A DNA stretch of 64,000 nucleotides. Source: Actinoallomurus iriomotensis. GTDB taxonomy: Bacteria; Actinomycetota; Actinomycetes; Streptosporangiales; Streptosporangiaceae. The translations under genes and the position numbers were made by a program. The notes under the pieces were generated by a model. It did not search any database and was not told the origin of the DNA. It saw only the letters and a program-made list of their open reading frames with translations. How positions within the stretch are numbered: the stretch's first letter is position 1; every line of letters starts with the position of its first letter. The stretch covers positions 868,001 through 932,000 of the forward strand of contig NZ_BSTJ01000003.1 of assembly GCF_030269445.1 (NCBI RefSeq), read 5' to 3'. Of the stretch, positions 8,413 through 16,294 are shown piece by piece.

Positions 8413-8856
8413 TCAGACCTCTAATCCGGCGGAAATCGGTTCGACGGTCCTGGCCACCGCGGGCCGTGCCCGGCGACTCAACAGCGTGTCGAGCGCCCAC
8501 GACCCGCCGCCGAACAGGGCCAGCAGCAGGAAGGACCAGCAGAACATCACCGCCGGCTCGCCGCCGTTGAGGATGGGGAAGAGCGCCTTCGGCTGGTGGA
8601 CGGTGAAGTAGGCGTAGGCCATCGACCCTGACGCGATCACCGCGGCGACGCGGGTGGCCAGCCCGAGGGTCACCAGCCCGCCGGCAACGAACTGAATCAG
8701 GGCGGCCCACCAGCCAGGCCACTCGCCCAGGTGCGGTTGCGCTCCGCCGTGCGCGCCGCCGAGGACGTTGAACAAGGTCGCGGCTCCATGACAGGTGAAC
8801 AAGAATCCGACCACGACGCGGAAAAGCGACAGTACGGAAGAGCGCAGCCGTTGCAT
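8413..8856 (-). CDS. DoxX family membrane protein
   Basis: This 147-residue protein has four hydrophobic segments. The DoxX signature is SLFRVVVGFLFTCHGAATLF near the N-terminus, then GLATRVAAVIASGSMAYAYF and the NGGEPAVMFCWSFLLLALFG block. DoxX proteins are small membrane partners of oxidoreductases or quinone-linked redox systems. The ATG follows TCGGAGGAATCG. Upstream (8949-8990) lie GTTTACCGGC and GCCGGTTACTAAAC, an imperfect inverted repeat that could be an operator. It is convergent with the BTAD regulator. Confidence 0.85.
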   Translation of the reverse strand: MQRLRSSVLSLFRVVVGFLFTCHGAATLFNVLGGAHGGAQPHLGEWPGWWAALIQFVAGGLVTLGLATRVAAVIASGSMAYAYFTVHQPKALFPILNGGEPAVMFCWSFLLLALFGGGSWALDTLLSRRARPAVARTVEPISAGLEV

Positions 8857-9246
8857 CGATTCCTCCGAGGCAGGGGGGACCCGCGGACGGCCAAGGGGGC
8901 CGGCCGTCGGGCGACGGTGAGGGACGGAAAAGACGTTCTCGCCAGATCGTTTACCGGCGCGATTACTGGAGTGTAAGCCGGTTACTAAACTACAGAAAAC
9001 TCCCTTTCATGGATTTCATAAGCCAGCCTCGATCTGCCGGTTAATGTCGGTGATGGTCTTTAGTTCGCGACTACCCACACCAGCCCTAGCTGACCTGCAT
9101 GTCAGCAGCGGTCATCGGCTGTTGTTGGTCGCCCGTGGCCAGCCTGTGACGGCCCAGGGACGGCCCGGCGCCCTCGATCGCGATACGTGAAGCAGGAGCC
9201 TCGCTGATCGATGTCGAGATTCCCCGCCTGTCCGACCCGCGGCACG
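8857..9246. other. 390-bp gap of lower GC with no recognisable gene
   Basis: This stretch holds the DoxX promoter at its left end and then AT-richer sequence. I find no open frame with a ribosome site or family resemblance. Together with the HxlR remnant and the hydrolase gene to its right it looks like a patch of DNA with a different history. Confidence 0.5.
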
Positions 9247-9505
9247 CTACCGGTCCAGGGAGTCGGCACCGTCGTAGCGCTGCCGGGCGGCCTCCAGCGC
9301 CGAGGTGTTGGCGCTGAACCAGCCCAGTAGCGCGCACAGCTGCTGAGCCAGGCTCTGCCCGAGTGGCGTCAGGCTGTAGGTGACCTGCGGCGGGACGGTC
9401 GGCTCCACCAGGCGTTCGACCAGCCCGTACCGCACCAGCGACTTGAGGTACTGCGACAGCATCTTCTGGCTGATGCCGGCGATGTGCTGACGAACGTCCA
9501 CGGAA
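9247..9505 (-). pseudogene. HxlR-family regulator, N-terminally truncated remnant
   Basis: The frame encodes the second half of an HxlR winged helix: HIAGISQKMLSQYLKSLVRY, GLVERLVEPTVPPQVTYSL, TPLGQSL and a helical tail. The first ~45 residues that should hold the CPV..GDKW start and helix-turn-helix lead-in are absent. The sequence there runs into the opposite-strand hydrolase gene. Remnants of the RF..LRR segment appear in a shifted frame near 9495. HxlR regulators normally sit divergent from the gene they control, exactly as here, so this is probably the broken regulator of the MBL gene. Confidence 0.6.
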
Positions 9506-9520
9506 CCGGTGGTCAAAAAG

Positions 9521-10456
9521 ATGAATGGATTCAAGATGGGCACAAGCCGTGTATCCCCGGCCTTCCTGGGCTGGGACCTTGGAGGCGTCGTCGTACGCCG
9601 AATCGACGAAATCGACATCTCACCGGCGACCAGTCAGTGGCTACTGCCCGATGCCACACCGGAGCACTTGCAAAGCCCCTGGCTGCAACCCCACTTCACC
9701 AACGGCACAGCCTTTGCGATGCACGTACACCTCTTCGCGATCGAGACGAACGGCAAACGCATCCTGGTCGACACCGGCATCGGCAACGACAAGCCCCGGC
9801 AAATACCCGACGCCGACAACCTCCAGACCCCGCTGCTGCACCGGCTGACCGCCGCGGGCTACGCCCCGGACACCGTCGACTTGGTGATCACCACGCACAT
9901 GCACGTCGACCACATCGGCTGGAACACTCACCTGGTCGACAGCCGCTGGACACCGACCTTCCCGAACGCCCGCTACCTCACCGACCGCAGGGAATGGGAC
10001 TACTGGACCGCCGCCGCCGAAAGCGACGAGGAAGTCGCCCAGGCGCACCGAGACTCCCTGCGACCCATCCATGACAACGGCCTGTACGACCTGCTCGACA
10101 TCCCCGCCGCAGGCCTTGAGGTGGCCGACGGTGTCCGCCTAGTACCGACACGCGGCCACACGCCCGGCCACCTGTCGGTGAAGCTGACCGGCGCCAGCCG
10201 CAACGCGCTGATCAGCGGCGACAGCCTGCATCATCCCGTGCAACTGGCTTACCCCGACATGGGTAGCGACGGCGACGTCGACCCTGCCGAGGCACGAACC
10301 ACCCGCCACCGCCTGCTCACCGAACTAGCCGCCACCGACGACCTGCTGCTGGGCACCCACTTCACCCACCCCACCGGCGGCCGCATCCAGCACGAGGACA
10401 ACCGATTCCAGCTGCTGACCGATTCCCCTGCACTTCTCTCGCCCGCCTCGTTCTAA
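9521..10456 (+). CDS. MBL-fold metallo-hydrolase
   Basis: The product is about 311 residues with the complete metallo-beta-lactamase zinc set: TTHMHVDHIGWN (HxHxDH), TRGHTPGHLS, SGDSLHHPVQL and a late THFTHPTGG histidine. The fold supports hydrolysis of lactones or other esters and related substrates. The N-terminal VVVRRIDEIDISPATSQWLL is typical of quorum-lactonase-like and uncharacterised relatives. The start is uncertain (GTG 9509, ATG 9521 or ATG 9536; none has a strong ribosome site). GC is lower than in flanking genes, suggesting acquisition. It ends in a strong bidirectional terminator. Confidence 0.85.
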   Translation: MNGFKMGTSRVSPAFLGWDLGGVVVRRIDEIDISPATSQWLLPDATPEHLQSPWLQPHFTNGTAFAMHVHLFAIETNGKRILVDTGIGNDKPRQIPDADNLQTPLLHRLTAAGYAPDTVDLVITTHMHVDHIGWNTHLVDSRWTPTFPNARYLTDRREWDYWTAAAESDEEVAQAHRDSLRPIHDNGLYDLLDIPAAGLEVADGVRLVPTRGHTPGHLSVKLTGASRNALISGDSLHHPVQLAYPDMGSDGDVDPAEARTTRHRLLTELAATDDLLLGTHFTHPTGGRIQHEDNRFQLLTDSPALLSPASF

Positions 10457-10478
10457 AGGTCCGCGGGCCGGCACCAAG

Positions 10479-10520
10479 CGGCCCCCTCACCTACGGCGTT
10501 AGACGCAGGCGAGGGGGCCG
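10479..10520. terminator. bidirectional hairpin terminator
   Basis: CGGCCCCCTC (10479-10488) pairs with GAGGGGGCCG (10511-10520). It lies between the convergent MBL hydrolase and zinc-ADH genes and probably ends both transcripts. Confidence 0.75.
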
Positions 10521-10532
10521 TTACCTGGCCGG

Positions 10533-11714
10533 TCAGGGCGTCAGCAGCACCTTGATGGCGCCGTCCTTCTTCTTCTGGAAGATCTCGTAGCCGTGCGGCG
10601 CCTCATCGAGCGGCAGGCGGTGCGTGGCCAGGTCCTCCACGCCGAGCGGGTCGCCGTCGCCGGTGACCAGCGGCAGCAGGTCGTCGATCCAGCGTTTGAC
10701 GTGCGCCTGGCCCATCCGCACCTGGATGCCCTTGTCGAACATCCGCAGCATCGGCAGCGGGTCGGCCGTGCCGCCGTACACACCGCTGATCGACAGTGTC
10801 CCGCCCCGTCGTACCGTCTCGATGGCCTGGTAGAGCGCGGCGAGCCGGTCGACGCCCGCCTTCTTCATGAACGTCGCGGCCGCGGCGTCGGGCAGCAGGC
10901 CGGTGAGGCTCTGGGCGATCTTCGCGCCCGGCGAGCCGTGCGCCTCCATGCCGACGGCATCGATCACCGAGTCGGTGCCTCGCCCGTCGGTCAGGTCGCG
11001 TACGGCGGCCGGCACGTCGTCGCAGTCCTGGGCGTTCAGCACCTCGATGTCGTAGCGGCGGGCCATCTCCAGCCGCTCCGGCACGCCGTCCACCCCGATG
11101 ACCCGGTACCCCAGGTGGCGGGCGATGCGGACGCACATCTGCCCGATCGGCCCCAGCCCGAACACGGTCACGCTGCCGCCCTCGGGGACGTCCGCGAACG
11201 CGACCGCCTGCCACGCCGTCGGCAGCACGTCGGACAGGTAGACGAACCGCTCGTCGGGCGGCCCCTCCGGCACCTTGATCGGCCCGAAGTGGGCCTGCGG
11301 CACCCGGAGGTACTCCGCCTGCCCGCCGGGCACCTGCCCGTACAGCTTGGTGTAGCCGAACAGGCTCGCGCCCATGCCCTGCTCGCGGACCTGGGTCGTC
11401 TCGCACTGCGCGTACAGCTTCTGGTCGCACATGTAGCAGTGACCGCACGAGATGTTGAACGGGATCACCACCCGGTCACCGGGTCTGATGTGGGTGACCT
11501 CCGCGCCCACCTCCTCGACCACGCCCATCGGTTCGTGCCCGAGGATGTCGCCCTCGTCGATGAACGGCCCGAGCACCTCGTACAGATGCAGGTCGGAACC
11601 GCAGATCGCGGTCGTCGTCACCCGGATGATCGCGTCCGTCGGCGTCTCGATGGCCGGGTCGGGCACCTCGTCCACGCGTACGTCGCGCCGGCCGTGCCAT
11701 GCCAGTGCCTTCAT
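10533..11714 (-). CDS. zinc-dependent alcohol dehydrogenase (formaldehyde-dehydrogenase-like)
   Basis: This 393-residue MDR enzyme has the catalytic zinc site AICGSDLHLYE and GHEPMGVVEEVG, the structural-zinc cysteines CGHCYMCDQKLYAQC, and the Rossmann motif GLGPIGQM. The long form with an extra C-terminal segment (AAATFMKKAGVDRL) resembles glutathione-independent formaldehyde dehydrogenases. It oxidises or reduces an alcohol/aldehyde with NAD(P). A minus-strand GTTG-N15-GGGTA lies 46 nt upstream of the ATG. It is related to the ADH at 38737 and to the pseudogene at 18605. Confidence 0.9.
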   Translation of the reverse strand: MKALAWHGRRDVRVDEVPDPAIETPTDAIIRVTTTAICGSDLHLYEVLGPFIDEGDILGHEPMGVVEEVGAEVTHIRPGDRVVIPFNISCGHCYMCDQKLYAQCETTQVREQGMGASLFGYTKLYGQVPGGQAEYLRVPQAHFGPIKVPEGPPDERFVYLSDVLPTAWQAVAFADVPEGGSVTVFGLGPIGQMCVRIARHLGYRVIGVDGVPERLEMARRYDIEVLNAQDCDDVPAAVRDLTDGRGTDSVIDAVGMEAHGSPGAKIAQSLTGLLPDAAAATFMKKAGVDRLAALYQAIETVRRGGTLSISGVYGGTADPLPMLRMFDKGIQVRMGQAHVKRWIDDLLPLVTGDGDPLGVEDLATHRLPLDEAPHGYEIFQKKKDGAIKVLLTP

Positions 11715-11760
11715 CGCCGTTCCTCACCCCTTCCGCGGTAGTGGTCCTGGCCCTGTGCGC

Positions 11761-11784
11761 TACCCCGGCATCCGGCGAACCAAC
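11761..11784 (-). promoter_or_regulatory. candidate SigB-type promoter for the zinc ADH
   Basis: On the minus strand GTTG (11781-11784), a 15-nt spacer and GGGTA (11761-11765) fit the actinobacterial SigB/SigF pattern GTTT-N14-16-GGGTA with one -35 mismatch. It is 46 nt from the start codon. Confidence 0.55.
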
Positions 11785-11888
11785 AGTTCGGGCCAGGGAA
11801 GTGTCAAGGAGGCGCCAAGGTGAGGCCGATCCGGAGCCGCCCGGTGTTGGCTGGTAGCCGGGACACGCCGGGCCGCACTGGGGGGAGC

Positions 11889-12560
11889 ATGCCGGGCCAG
11901 CACGGACTCGACCTGAGCATCACGCAACTCATCGCCGGCGCCGCCGCCACGATCACCGCGACGGTGGCGTCGTCGTACTTCGGGGTCGGCGGCACTCTCA
12001 TCGGGGCCGGGGCGGTCAGCGTGCTGTCCACCGCCGGTGCCACCGTCTACCAGCACTTCCTCGACCGCGGCAAGGAACGGATCGCGGCGAAGATCCCGGT
12101 ACGCGCCGGCGGCGGGACGGGCGACGGACCGCCGCCCGTAGCCACGACGCAGGGACGGCCGTGGCCGAAGTGGTACGTCGTGCTCGGCGCGGCGGGGGTG
12201 GTCTTCCTCGCCGTGATGGGGCTCGTCACGGCGTTCGAGCTGTTCACCGGCAGGCCGCTGTCCAACACCGTGCGCGGCCAGGCCGGGCGGGGCACCTCGG
12301 TGCACCCGGTCGTGGCGCCCGTACGGCCCCCGCGGACGCCGCCGGTCTCCCGCCGGGCCACGGCGGAGGCCACCGCGACGTCCTCGGTGGCCCCGCTGCC
12401 GGGGACGACGGCCCGGACCACGCCGACGCCCTCCCCGAGCCGCACACTCCGGCCGATGCCCGGCGAGCGCTCCGCCGAGGCCACCGCCGGTCCGCCGGCC
12501 GTCCACTCGGCCGCACCGCCGGCGACCCCGGATGACGACGGATCCCTGCAGACCCCCTGA
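11889..12560 (+). CDS. hypothetical membrane protein with a Pro/Thr-rich tail
   Basis: The product is about 223 residues. A short hydrophobic helix region (SITQLIAGAAATITATVASS, then YFGVGGTLIGAGAVSVLSTA) leads to YQHFLDRGKERI, a clear transmembrane segment (VVLGAAGVVFLAVMGLVTAF) and an 80-residue Pro/Thr/Ala-rich C-terminal tail predicted disordered. The first block recurs in actinomycete proteins of unknown function. The ATG at 11889 lies right after GGGGGGAGC, while earlier in-frame starts (11820, 11844) are possible. No function is claimed. Confidence 0.65.
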   Translation: MPGQHGLDLSITQLIAGAAATITATVASSYFGVGGTLIGAGAVSVLSTAGATVYQHFLDRGKERIAAKIPVRAGGGTGDGPPPVATTQGRPWPKWYVVLGAAGVVFLAVMGLVTAFELFTGRPLSNTVRGQAGRGTSVHPVVAPVRPPRTPPVSRRATAEATATSSVAPLPGTTARTTPTPSPSRTLRPMPGERSAEATAGPPAVHSAAPPATPDDDGSLQTP

Positions 12561-12704
12561 CGGAACAGAAGTACAACAGGCGTCCAGCGAGTCAGGCCCG
12601 GCGAGGAAATACGTCAACGCTTGTAGTGACTCAGCATGACCCATGAAGTCATTGGCTCGGTCAGCGGGTACCGGATCGGCCGGTCCTGGCTCTCAATGAC
12701 ATTC

Positions 12705-12739
12705 CGTCGGCCGACGATCACTAATCGCGTCGGCCGACG
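12705..12739. repeat. two identical 12-bp palindromes
   Basis: CGTCGGCCGACG occurs at 12705-12716 and again at 12728-12739, 23 bp centre to centre (about two helical turns). Paired sites with that phasing are common for dimeric repressors. They could instead form a large stem ending the upstream plus-strand gene. No adjacent regulator points to one reading. Confidence 0.5.
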
Positions 12740-12743
12740 GGAA

Positions 12744-12774
12744 AGAGGCCCGCCACGGGATGTGACGGGCCTCT
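12744..12774 (-). terminator. hairpin terminator of the small hydrophobic protein gene
   Basis: AGAGGCCCG (12744-12752) pairs with CGGGCCTCT (12766-12774). On the minus strand it is followed by TTTC. It lies 26 bp beyond the stop codon of the gene at 12800-12970. Confidence 0.7.
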
Positions 12775-12799
12775 GCTCTGTTACGTGCCTACACGGTGG

Positions 12800-12970
12800 T
12801 CACCAGCGATACCACCGGCCACGGGAGCCCGACGAGCCGGCGCTGCGGAACACGAACCCGAGCACCCAGAGGATCAGGACGATGACGGCGATCCACCAGA
12901 GAGCCTTGAGGGCGAAGCCCGCCCCGAAGAGGATCAGGGCCAGCAGAAGAACCAGAATCAAAGGAACCAT
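12800..12970 (-). CDS. small hydrophobic protein (56 aa, lmo0937-like)
   Basis: The peptide starts MVPLILVLLLALILFGAGF and continues ALKALWWIAVIVLILWVLGF, giving two adjacent transmembrane helices. It ends in a Gly/Ser/Arg tail RGRWYRW. Such ~55-residue hydrophobic proteins are widespread in actinobacteria and often stress-induced; the biochemical role is unknown. The ATG at 12970 follows GGGAGG at 9 nt. CGGGTAGC upstream (12996-13003 region) resembles a SigB-type -10, but the -35 distance is off. A hairpin terminator follows the stop. Confidence 0.8.
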   Translation of the reverse strand: MVPLILVLLLALILFGAGFALKALWWIAVIVLILWVLGFVFRSAGSSGSRGRWYRW

Positions 12971-13080
12971 TTCTCATTACCTCCCGGCCAACCCGCTACC
13001 CGCGCTCGACGGGTTCATGCAACGCGCTCAGATCATTTCCGCGCGTTTCCGCTCCGGCCGGAGTCGATCACGAGGGAAAC

Positions 13081-13103
13081 GTTTGTGACCGGCATCCGGG
13101 GTA
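13081..13103 (+). promoter_or_regulatory. SigB-type promoter GTTT-N14-GGGTA
   Basis: GTTT (13081-13084), a 14-nt spacer and GGGTA (13099-13103) match the actinobacterial SigB/SigF consensus exactly. It lies 45 bp upstream of the ATG at 13148. Confidence 0.7.
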
Positions 13104-13147
13104 GCGGGGCGAGGATGAGAAGACAGGGGGAAGGGCGTCAGGGTCTT

Positions 13148-13861
13148 ATGGACGACGACCTCAGCTACAGCATGGAAGCCCGGGTACGGGTCGCGCTCTC
13201 GGCCAGCGCGGCGCAGGTCAGTACCACCGCGGCCTCACTCGTACCCACTCACGACGAATACGGCTGCCCGCGCGGTGAGCTGGCCGAACTCGCCGGGCGC
13301 CTGGTCGGTACGGCCACCGAGGCGCTGACGTACGCCGTCGCGTGCGAACGCCGGCGGGGCACGAGCTGGGAGCGGATCGCCGAGGTCCTGGAAGAGGACG
13401 TGGCGGCGGTCCGGCGGCGGTTCGAGAAGCCGGTGGCGCGGCTCGACCGGGACCTGGTGGAGGCCTGGCTCGACCCGGATCAGGCGAGGCACCTGCCCGA
13501 GGGCGCCGACGACCCGGCCGCGAACGCGGCACGTCTCGACGAGTGGCTGACCGGCGACTCCCGGCTCGACGACGCGTTCCAGCACCATCCCGACTCGGAG
13601 GTCCGCGAACACCCGGTCAGCTCCGGGCTGCCCGTCATGTCCCTGAGCGAGCACTACGAGCTTCTCGCCTCCGCCGCCCGCGTGATCGACGAGGACCGCC
13701 ACGACCGCGAGGCGATGATCAGCCTGCATCGGCGGCGGATCGCCCTGCTCGAATGGCTGCTGGCCGAAGAGCTCGTCGACCCGGAGATCGCCGAGGACGT
13801 CGACGAGGACACCCTGCGCACCCTCCTGCGCGCCGCGCGCCGCCGCCTCGCCCGCCTGTAG
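13148..13861 (+). CDS. hypothetical actinobacterial protein, helical, acidic
   Basis: The 237-residue product has no family I can name. The N-terminal half reads like a small DNA-binding or sigma-region-4-like helix set (GTATEALTYAVACERRRG followed by TSWERIAEVLEEDVAAVRRR), which appears in actinomycete proteins of unknown function. The C-terminal half is acidic, with SLHRRRIALLEWLLAEELVD and a Leu/Arg-rich end. It is preceded by a consensus SigB-type promoter, so stress-linked expression is likely (inference). The ribosome site is weak. Confidence 0.7.
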   Translation: MDDDLSYSMEARVRVALSASAAQVSTTAASLVPTHDEYGCPRGELAELAGRLVGTATEALTYAVACERRRGTSWERIAEVLEEDVAAVRRRFEKPVARLDRDLVEAWLDPDQARHLPEGADDPAANAARLDEWLTGDSRLDDAFQHHPDSEVREHPVSSGLPVMSLSEHYELLASAARVIDEDRHDREAMISLHRRRIALLEWLLAEELVDPEIAEDVDEDTLRTLLRAARRRLARL

Positions 13862-13906
13862 CCCCTGCCCACTCATGGCGGGGGCGATCCGGGGTAGCGC
13901 TCCTGT

Positions 13907-14944
13907 ATGAGAATCGTCATTCTGGGCGCCACGGGCAATGTGGGGTCGAGCACGGCGCAGGCGCTGGCGGCCGACCCGGCCGTCACGTCCTTGATGTGCC
14001 TCGCCCGGCGCACCCCGGACCTCGAGCTGCCGAAGGCCGAGTGGGCGTCCGCGGACGTCACCACGACCGACCTGGTCCCGCTCTTCCGCGGCGCCGACGC
14101 CGTCATCCACCTCGCCTGGGCCTTCCAGCCCACCCACGACCCGGCGGCGACCTGGCGCGTCAACGTGCTCGGCAGCCGGCGGGTCTTCGACGCGGTGGCC
14201 GCGGCGGGCGTGCCCTCGCTGGTGTACGCGTCCTCGGTCGGCGCGTACTCTCCCGGCCCCAAGGACCGGGCCGTCGACGAGTCGTGGGCGACCGACGGCT
14301 GGCCGGGCGCCTCCTACACACGGGAGAAGGCGTACGTGGAGCGGGTCCTCGACGCCTTCGAGACCGAGCATCCGAACGTCCGGGTCGTACGTCTCCGCCC
14401 CGGGTTCATCTTCAAGCGGGAGTCGGCGCAGGAGCAGCGCCGTATCTTCGCGGGGCCCCTGCTGCCCAATGTCGACGCCCGCGCCCTGCCGATCGTGCCG
14501 GACGTTCCCGGGCTGCGGTTCCAGGTGGTGACCACCCCGGACGTCGCCGAGGCGTACCGGCTGGCGGCACTCGGCGACGCCCGCGGCGCGTTCAACATCG
14601 CGGCCGATCCGGTGATCGGCACTCCCGAGCTCGCCGAGCTGCTGGACGCGCGGCCCGTACGCGTCCCGGCCCGCCTCGTACGCGCCGCGGTCGCGGCCGG
14701 CTGGTGGCTGAACCTGGTGCCGGCCTCACCGGGCCTGTTCGACGCACTGCTGCGCCTGCCGATCATGGACTGCTCCCGCGCGCGGGAGGAGCTCGGCTGG
14801 ACGCCGCGCGGCAGTGCGCTCGACGCGCTGGAGGAGTTCGTCACCGGGCTGCGCGAGGGTGCCGGCACCCCAACGCCGCCGCTGGCCGCCCGGACCGGCA
14901 GCCGGGTACGCGAGCTCCTCACGAGCCGCCGGCAGCTCCCCTGA
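13907..14944 (+). CDS. NAD(P)-dependent epimerase/dehydratase (extended SDR)
   Basis: The product is 345 residues. MRIVILGATGNVGSSTAQAL is the Rossmann GxxGxxG start of extended SDRs. AVIHLAWAF and VYASSVGAYSPG follow, and the YTREKAYVE segment supplies Y-x3-K. C-terminally it has the substrate-domain pattern of nucleoside-sugar epimerases, but the substrate is not evident. GGGTAGC lies only 10 nt before the ATG, so the transcript may be essentially leaderless if that is the -10 element. It is convergent with the sigma-factor gene across a strong hairpin. Confidence 0.85.
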   Translation: MRIVILGATGNVGSSTAQALAADPAVTSLMCLARRTPDLELPKAEWASADVTTTDLVPLFRGADAVIHLAWAFQPTHDPAATWRVNVLGSRRVFDAVAAAGVPSLVYASSVGAYSPGPKDRAVDESWATDGWPGASYTREKAYVERVLDAFETEHPNVRVVRLRPGFIFKRESAQEQRRIFAGPLLPNVDARALPIVPDVPGLRFQVVTTPDVAEAYRLAALGDARGAFNIAADPVIGTPELAELLDARPVRVPARLVRAAVAAGWWLNLVPASPGLFDALLRLPIMDCSRAREELGWTPRGSALDALEEFVTGLREGAGTPTPPLAARTGSRVRELLTSRRQLP

Positions 14945-14948
14945 ACGC

Positions 14949-14984
14949 GCCTGGAGGCGGTCGCCGCGGCGACCGCCCCCAGGC
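14949..14984. terminator. bidirectional hairpin terminator
   Basis: GCCTGG-a-GGCGGTCGC pairs with GCGACCGCC-c-CCAGGC through a short loop, giving about 15 paired bases with one mismatch. It lies between the convergent SDR and sigma-factor genes. Confidence 0.75.
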
Positions 14985-15059
14985 TGACCGGCGCGCTGGT
15001 GGTCTCAACGCGCCGGCTGGTTCTCGTCGCTACCCGCCCCGGGCCCGTCGATTCACTTT

Positions 15060-15833
15060 TCAGGAATCCTTGAGCAACTCGGTCTGAAGCTGGGTGAGCG
15101 TGCGGGATATGAGCCGCGACACGTGCATCTGCGACAGGCCCATCAAGTCCGCGATCTCGGTCTGGGTCTTGTTGCCGTAGAAGCGGTACAAGATGATCAT
15201 CCGCTCGCGCTCGGGCAGGTTGTCGAGCAGCGGACGTAGCGCGATGTGGTCCACGGCGTCCTCGATCGCCGGGTCCTGCGCGCCGATCAGCTCGCCGAAG
15301 GTGTCGGCGTCCTCCTCGTCGCCCACCGGTGTGTCGAGTGACATGGGCCGGTAGGCGTCGAAGGCACCGATCACCTCGATGGCCTCCTCCTCGCTGATGT
15401 CGAGGATCTCGGCGATCTCCGTCACCGTGGGTGCGCGGTTGTGCTCGCGGAAGAAGTCGCGCCGGGCCTCACGCATCGCCAGCCGCAGTTCCTGCAGCCG
15501 GCGGGGCATGCGCAACAGCCAGGTACGGTCACGGAAGTGCCGTTTGACCTCACCGGTCATCGTCGGCCCCGCATAGGCGAGGAACCGCTCGCCGCGCTCG
15601 GTGTCGTACCGGTTGATGGCCTTGACCAGGCCGAGCATCGCGGCCTGCTGAACGTCCTCGATGGGTTCGTCGTACTGGGCGTAACGCCGGGCGATGCCGC
15701 GGACGATGGGCATGTGCATGCGCACCAGCTCCGCGCGGATGTCCTCGGTCCGGGGGTCCTCCTTCGACAGGGTGCCGAGCTCGCCCAGCAGGGCCTCGGC
15801 ATGGCCGTCGTCATAGTCGATCTGGGTCGTCAT
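15060..15833 (-). CDS. SigB/SigF/SigG-subfamily RNA polymerase sigma factor
   Basis: This 257-residue group-3 sigma factor has region 2 (PIVRGIARRYAQYDEPIEDV, QQAAMLGLVKAINRYD, GEVKRHFRDRTWLLRMPRRL), region 3 (NRAPTVTEIAEILDISEEEA) and region 4 with helix-turn-helix (KTQTEIADLMGLSQMHVSRL). This arrangement is that of the actinobacterial SigB/SigF stress and differentiation factors, normally held by anti-sigma/anti-anti-sigma partners, none of which lies beside it. The ATG at 15833 follows GGGAG. A GTTG-N15-GGGTA lies about 200 bp upstream, suggesting autoregulation. Several nearby genes carry the promoter type it would read. Confidence 0.92.
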   Translation of the reverse strand: MTTQIDYDDGHAEALLGELGTLSKEDPRTEDIRAELVRMHMPIVRGIARRYAQYDEPIEDVQQAAMLGLVKAINRYDTERGERFLAYAGPTMTGEVKRHFRDRTWLLRMPRRLQELRLAMREARRDFFREHNRAPTVTEIAEILDISEEEAIEVIGAFDAYRPMSLDTPVGDEEDADTFGELIGAQDPAIEDAVDHIALRPLLDNLPERERMIILYRFYGNKTQTEIADLMGLSQMHVSRLISRTLTQLQTELLKDS

Positions 15834-15958
15834 GCGATCTCCCAGGAAGAGTTGCGGGAATAGCGGCTGCCCGCCATGAATTGGAGGTGTCTCCGCTATG
15901 TCTCTTCGCTGGGTCGCCGGGCCGAGTCTGTGATCACCGGTCGCATGTGCAGCCGTCA

Positions 15959-15983
15959 CCTCACGTTGGTTTGTTACGTGAGG
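15959..15983. promoter_or_regulatory. inverted repeat, candidate operator upstream of the sigma factor
   Basis: CCTCACGT-N9-ACGTGAGG is a perfect 8-bp inverted repeat between the candidate SigB-type promoter (16039-16062) and the sigma start (15833). The protein that would bind it is unknown. Confidence 0.5.
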
Positions 15984-16038
15984 GCCGCGCTTTTGGACCC
16001 GTCGTCCGGCATCCGGCCGGAGCGGTACTTCCACCGTC

Positions 16039-16062
16039 TACCCCGAGGCGCGGCAAGTCAAC
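16039..16062 (-). promoter_or_regulatory. candidate autoregulatory SigB-type promoter
   Basis: On the minus strand GTTG (16059-16062), a 15-nt spacer and GGGTA (16039-16043) point at the sigma gene 206 bp downstream. One mismatch from GTTT. Confidence 0.5.
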
Positions 16063-16294
16063 CGGAGGAGTTTCGACCGTGTCATGAGTCTCGTCCGGCC
16101 GCGTCGGCGGCTCGGCTGGCGCGGTGACCACGAACGTTCGCCGGGCCGGCGCTCATGACGGCGACACAGGACAGCTCCCTTGGCCGGCGGTGGCCCGCCT
16201 CGCCCACCCCCTGCGGCGGCGACGAGTCGCTCGCCTCACGGCGAGGATCCACCCACGTCGTCCCGCAAGCCGGGAAACGTTAGTGGACACCGCA

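Larger units (their letters stand above)
15834..16294. other. 460-bp intergenic region between sigma factor and NAD kinase
   Basis: No gene is supported here. It holds an 8-bp inverted repeat CCTCACGT (15959-15966) / ACGTGAGG (15976-15983) with a 9-nt spacer and the GTTG-N15-GGGTA promoter candidate at 16039-16062 (minus strand), both positioned to control the sigma factor. The right end is the 3' flank of nadK. Confidence 0.6.

Noticed and set aside
8857-9246. Transposase or integrase remnant in the AT-richer gap
   Set aside because: No frame resembling a DDE or tyrosine recombinase and no terminal inverted repeats were found.
10593-11741. Long open frame opposite the zinc ADH
   Set aside because: Composition-driven antisense frame rich in Arg/His/Val with no motif; the ADH on the other strand is clear.
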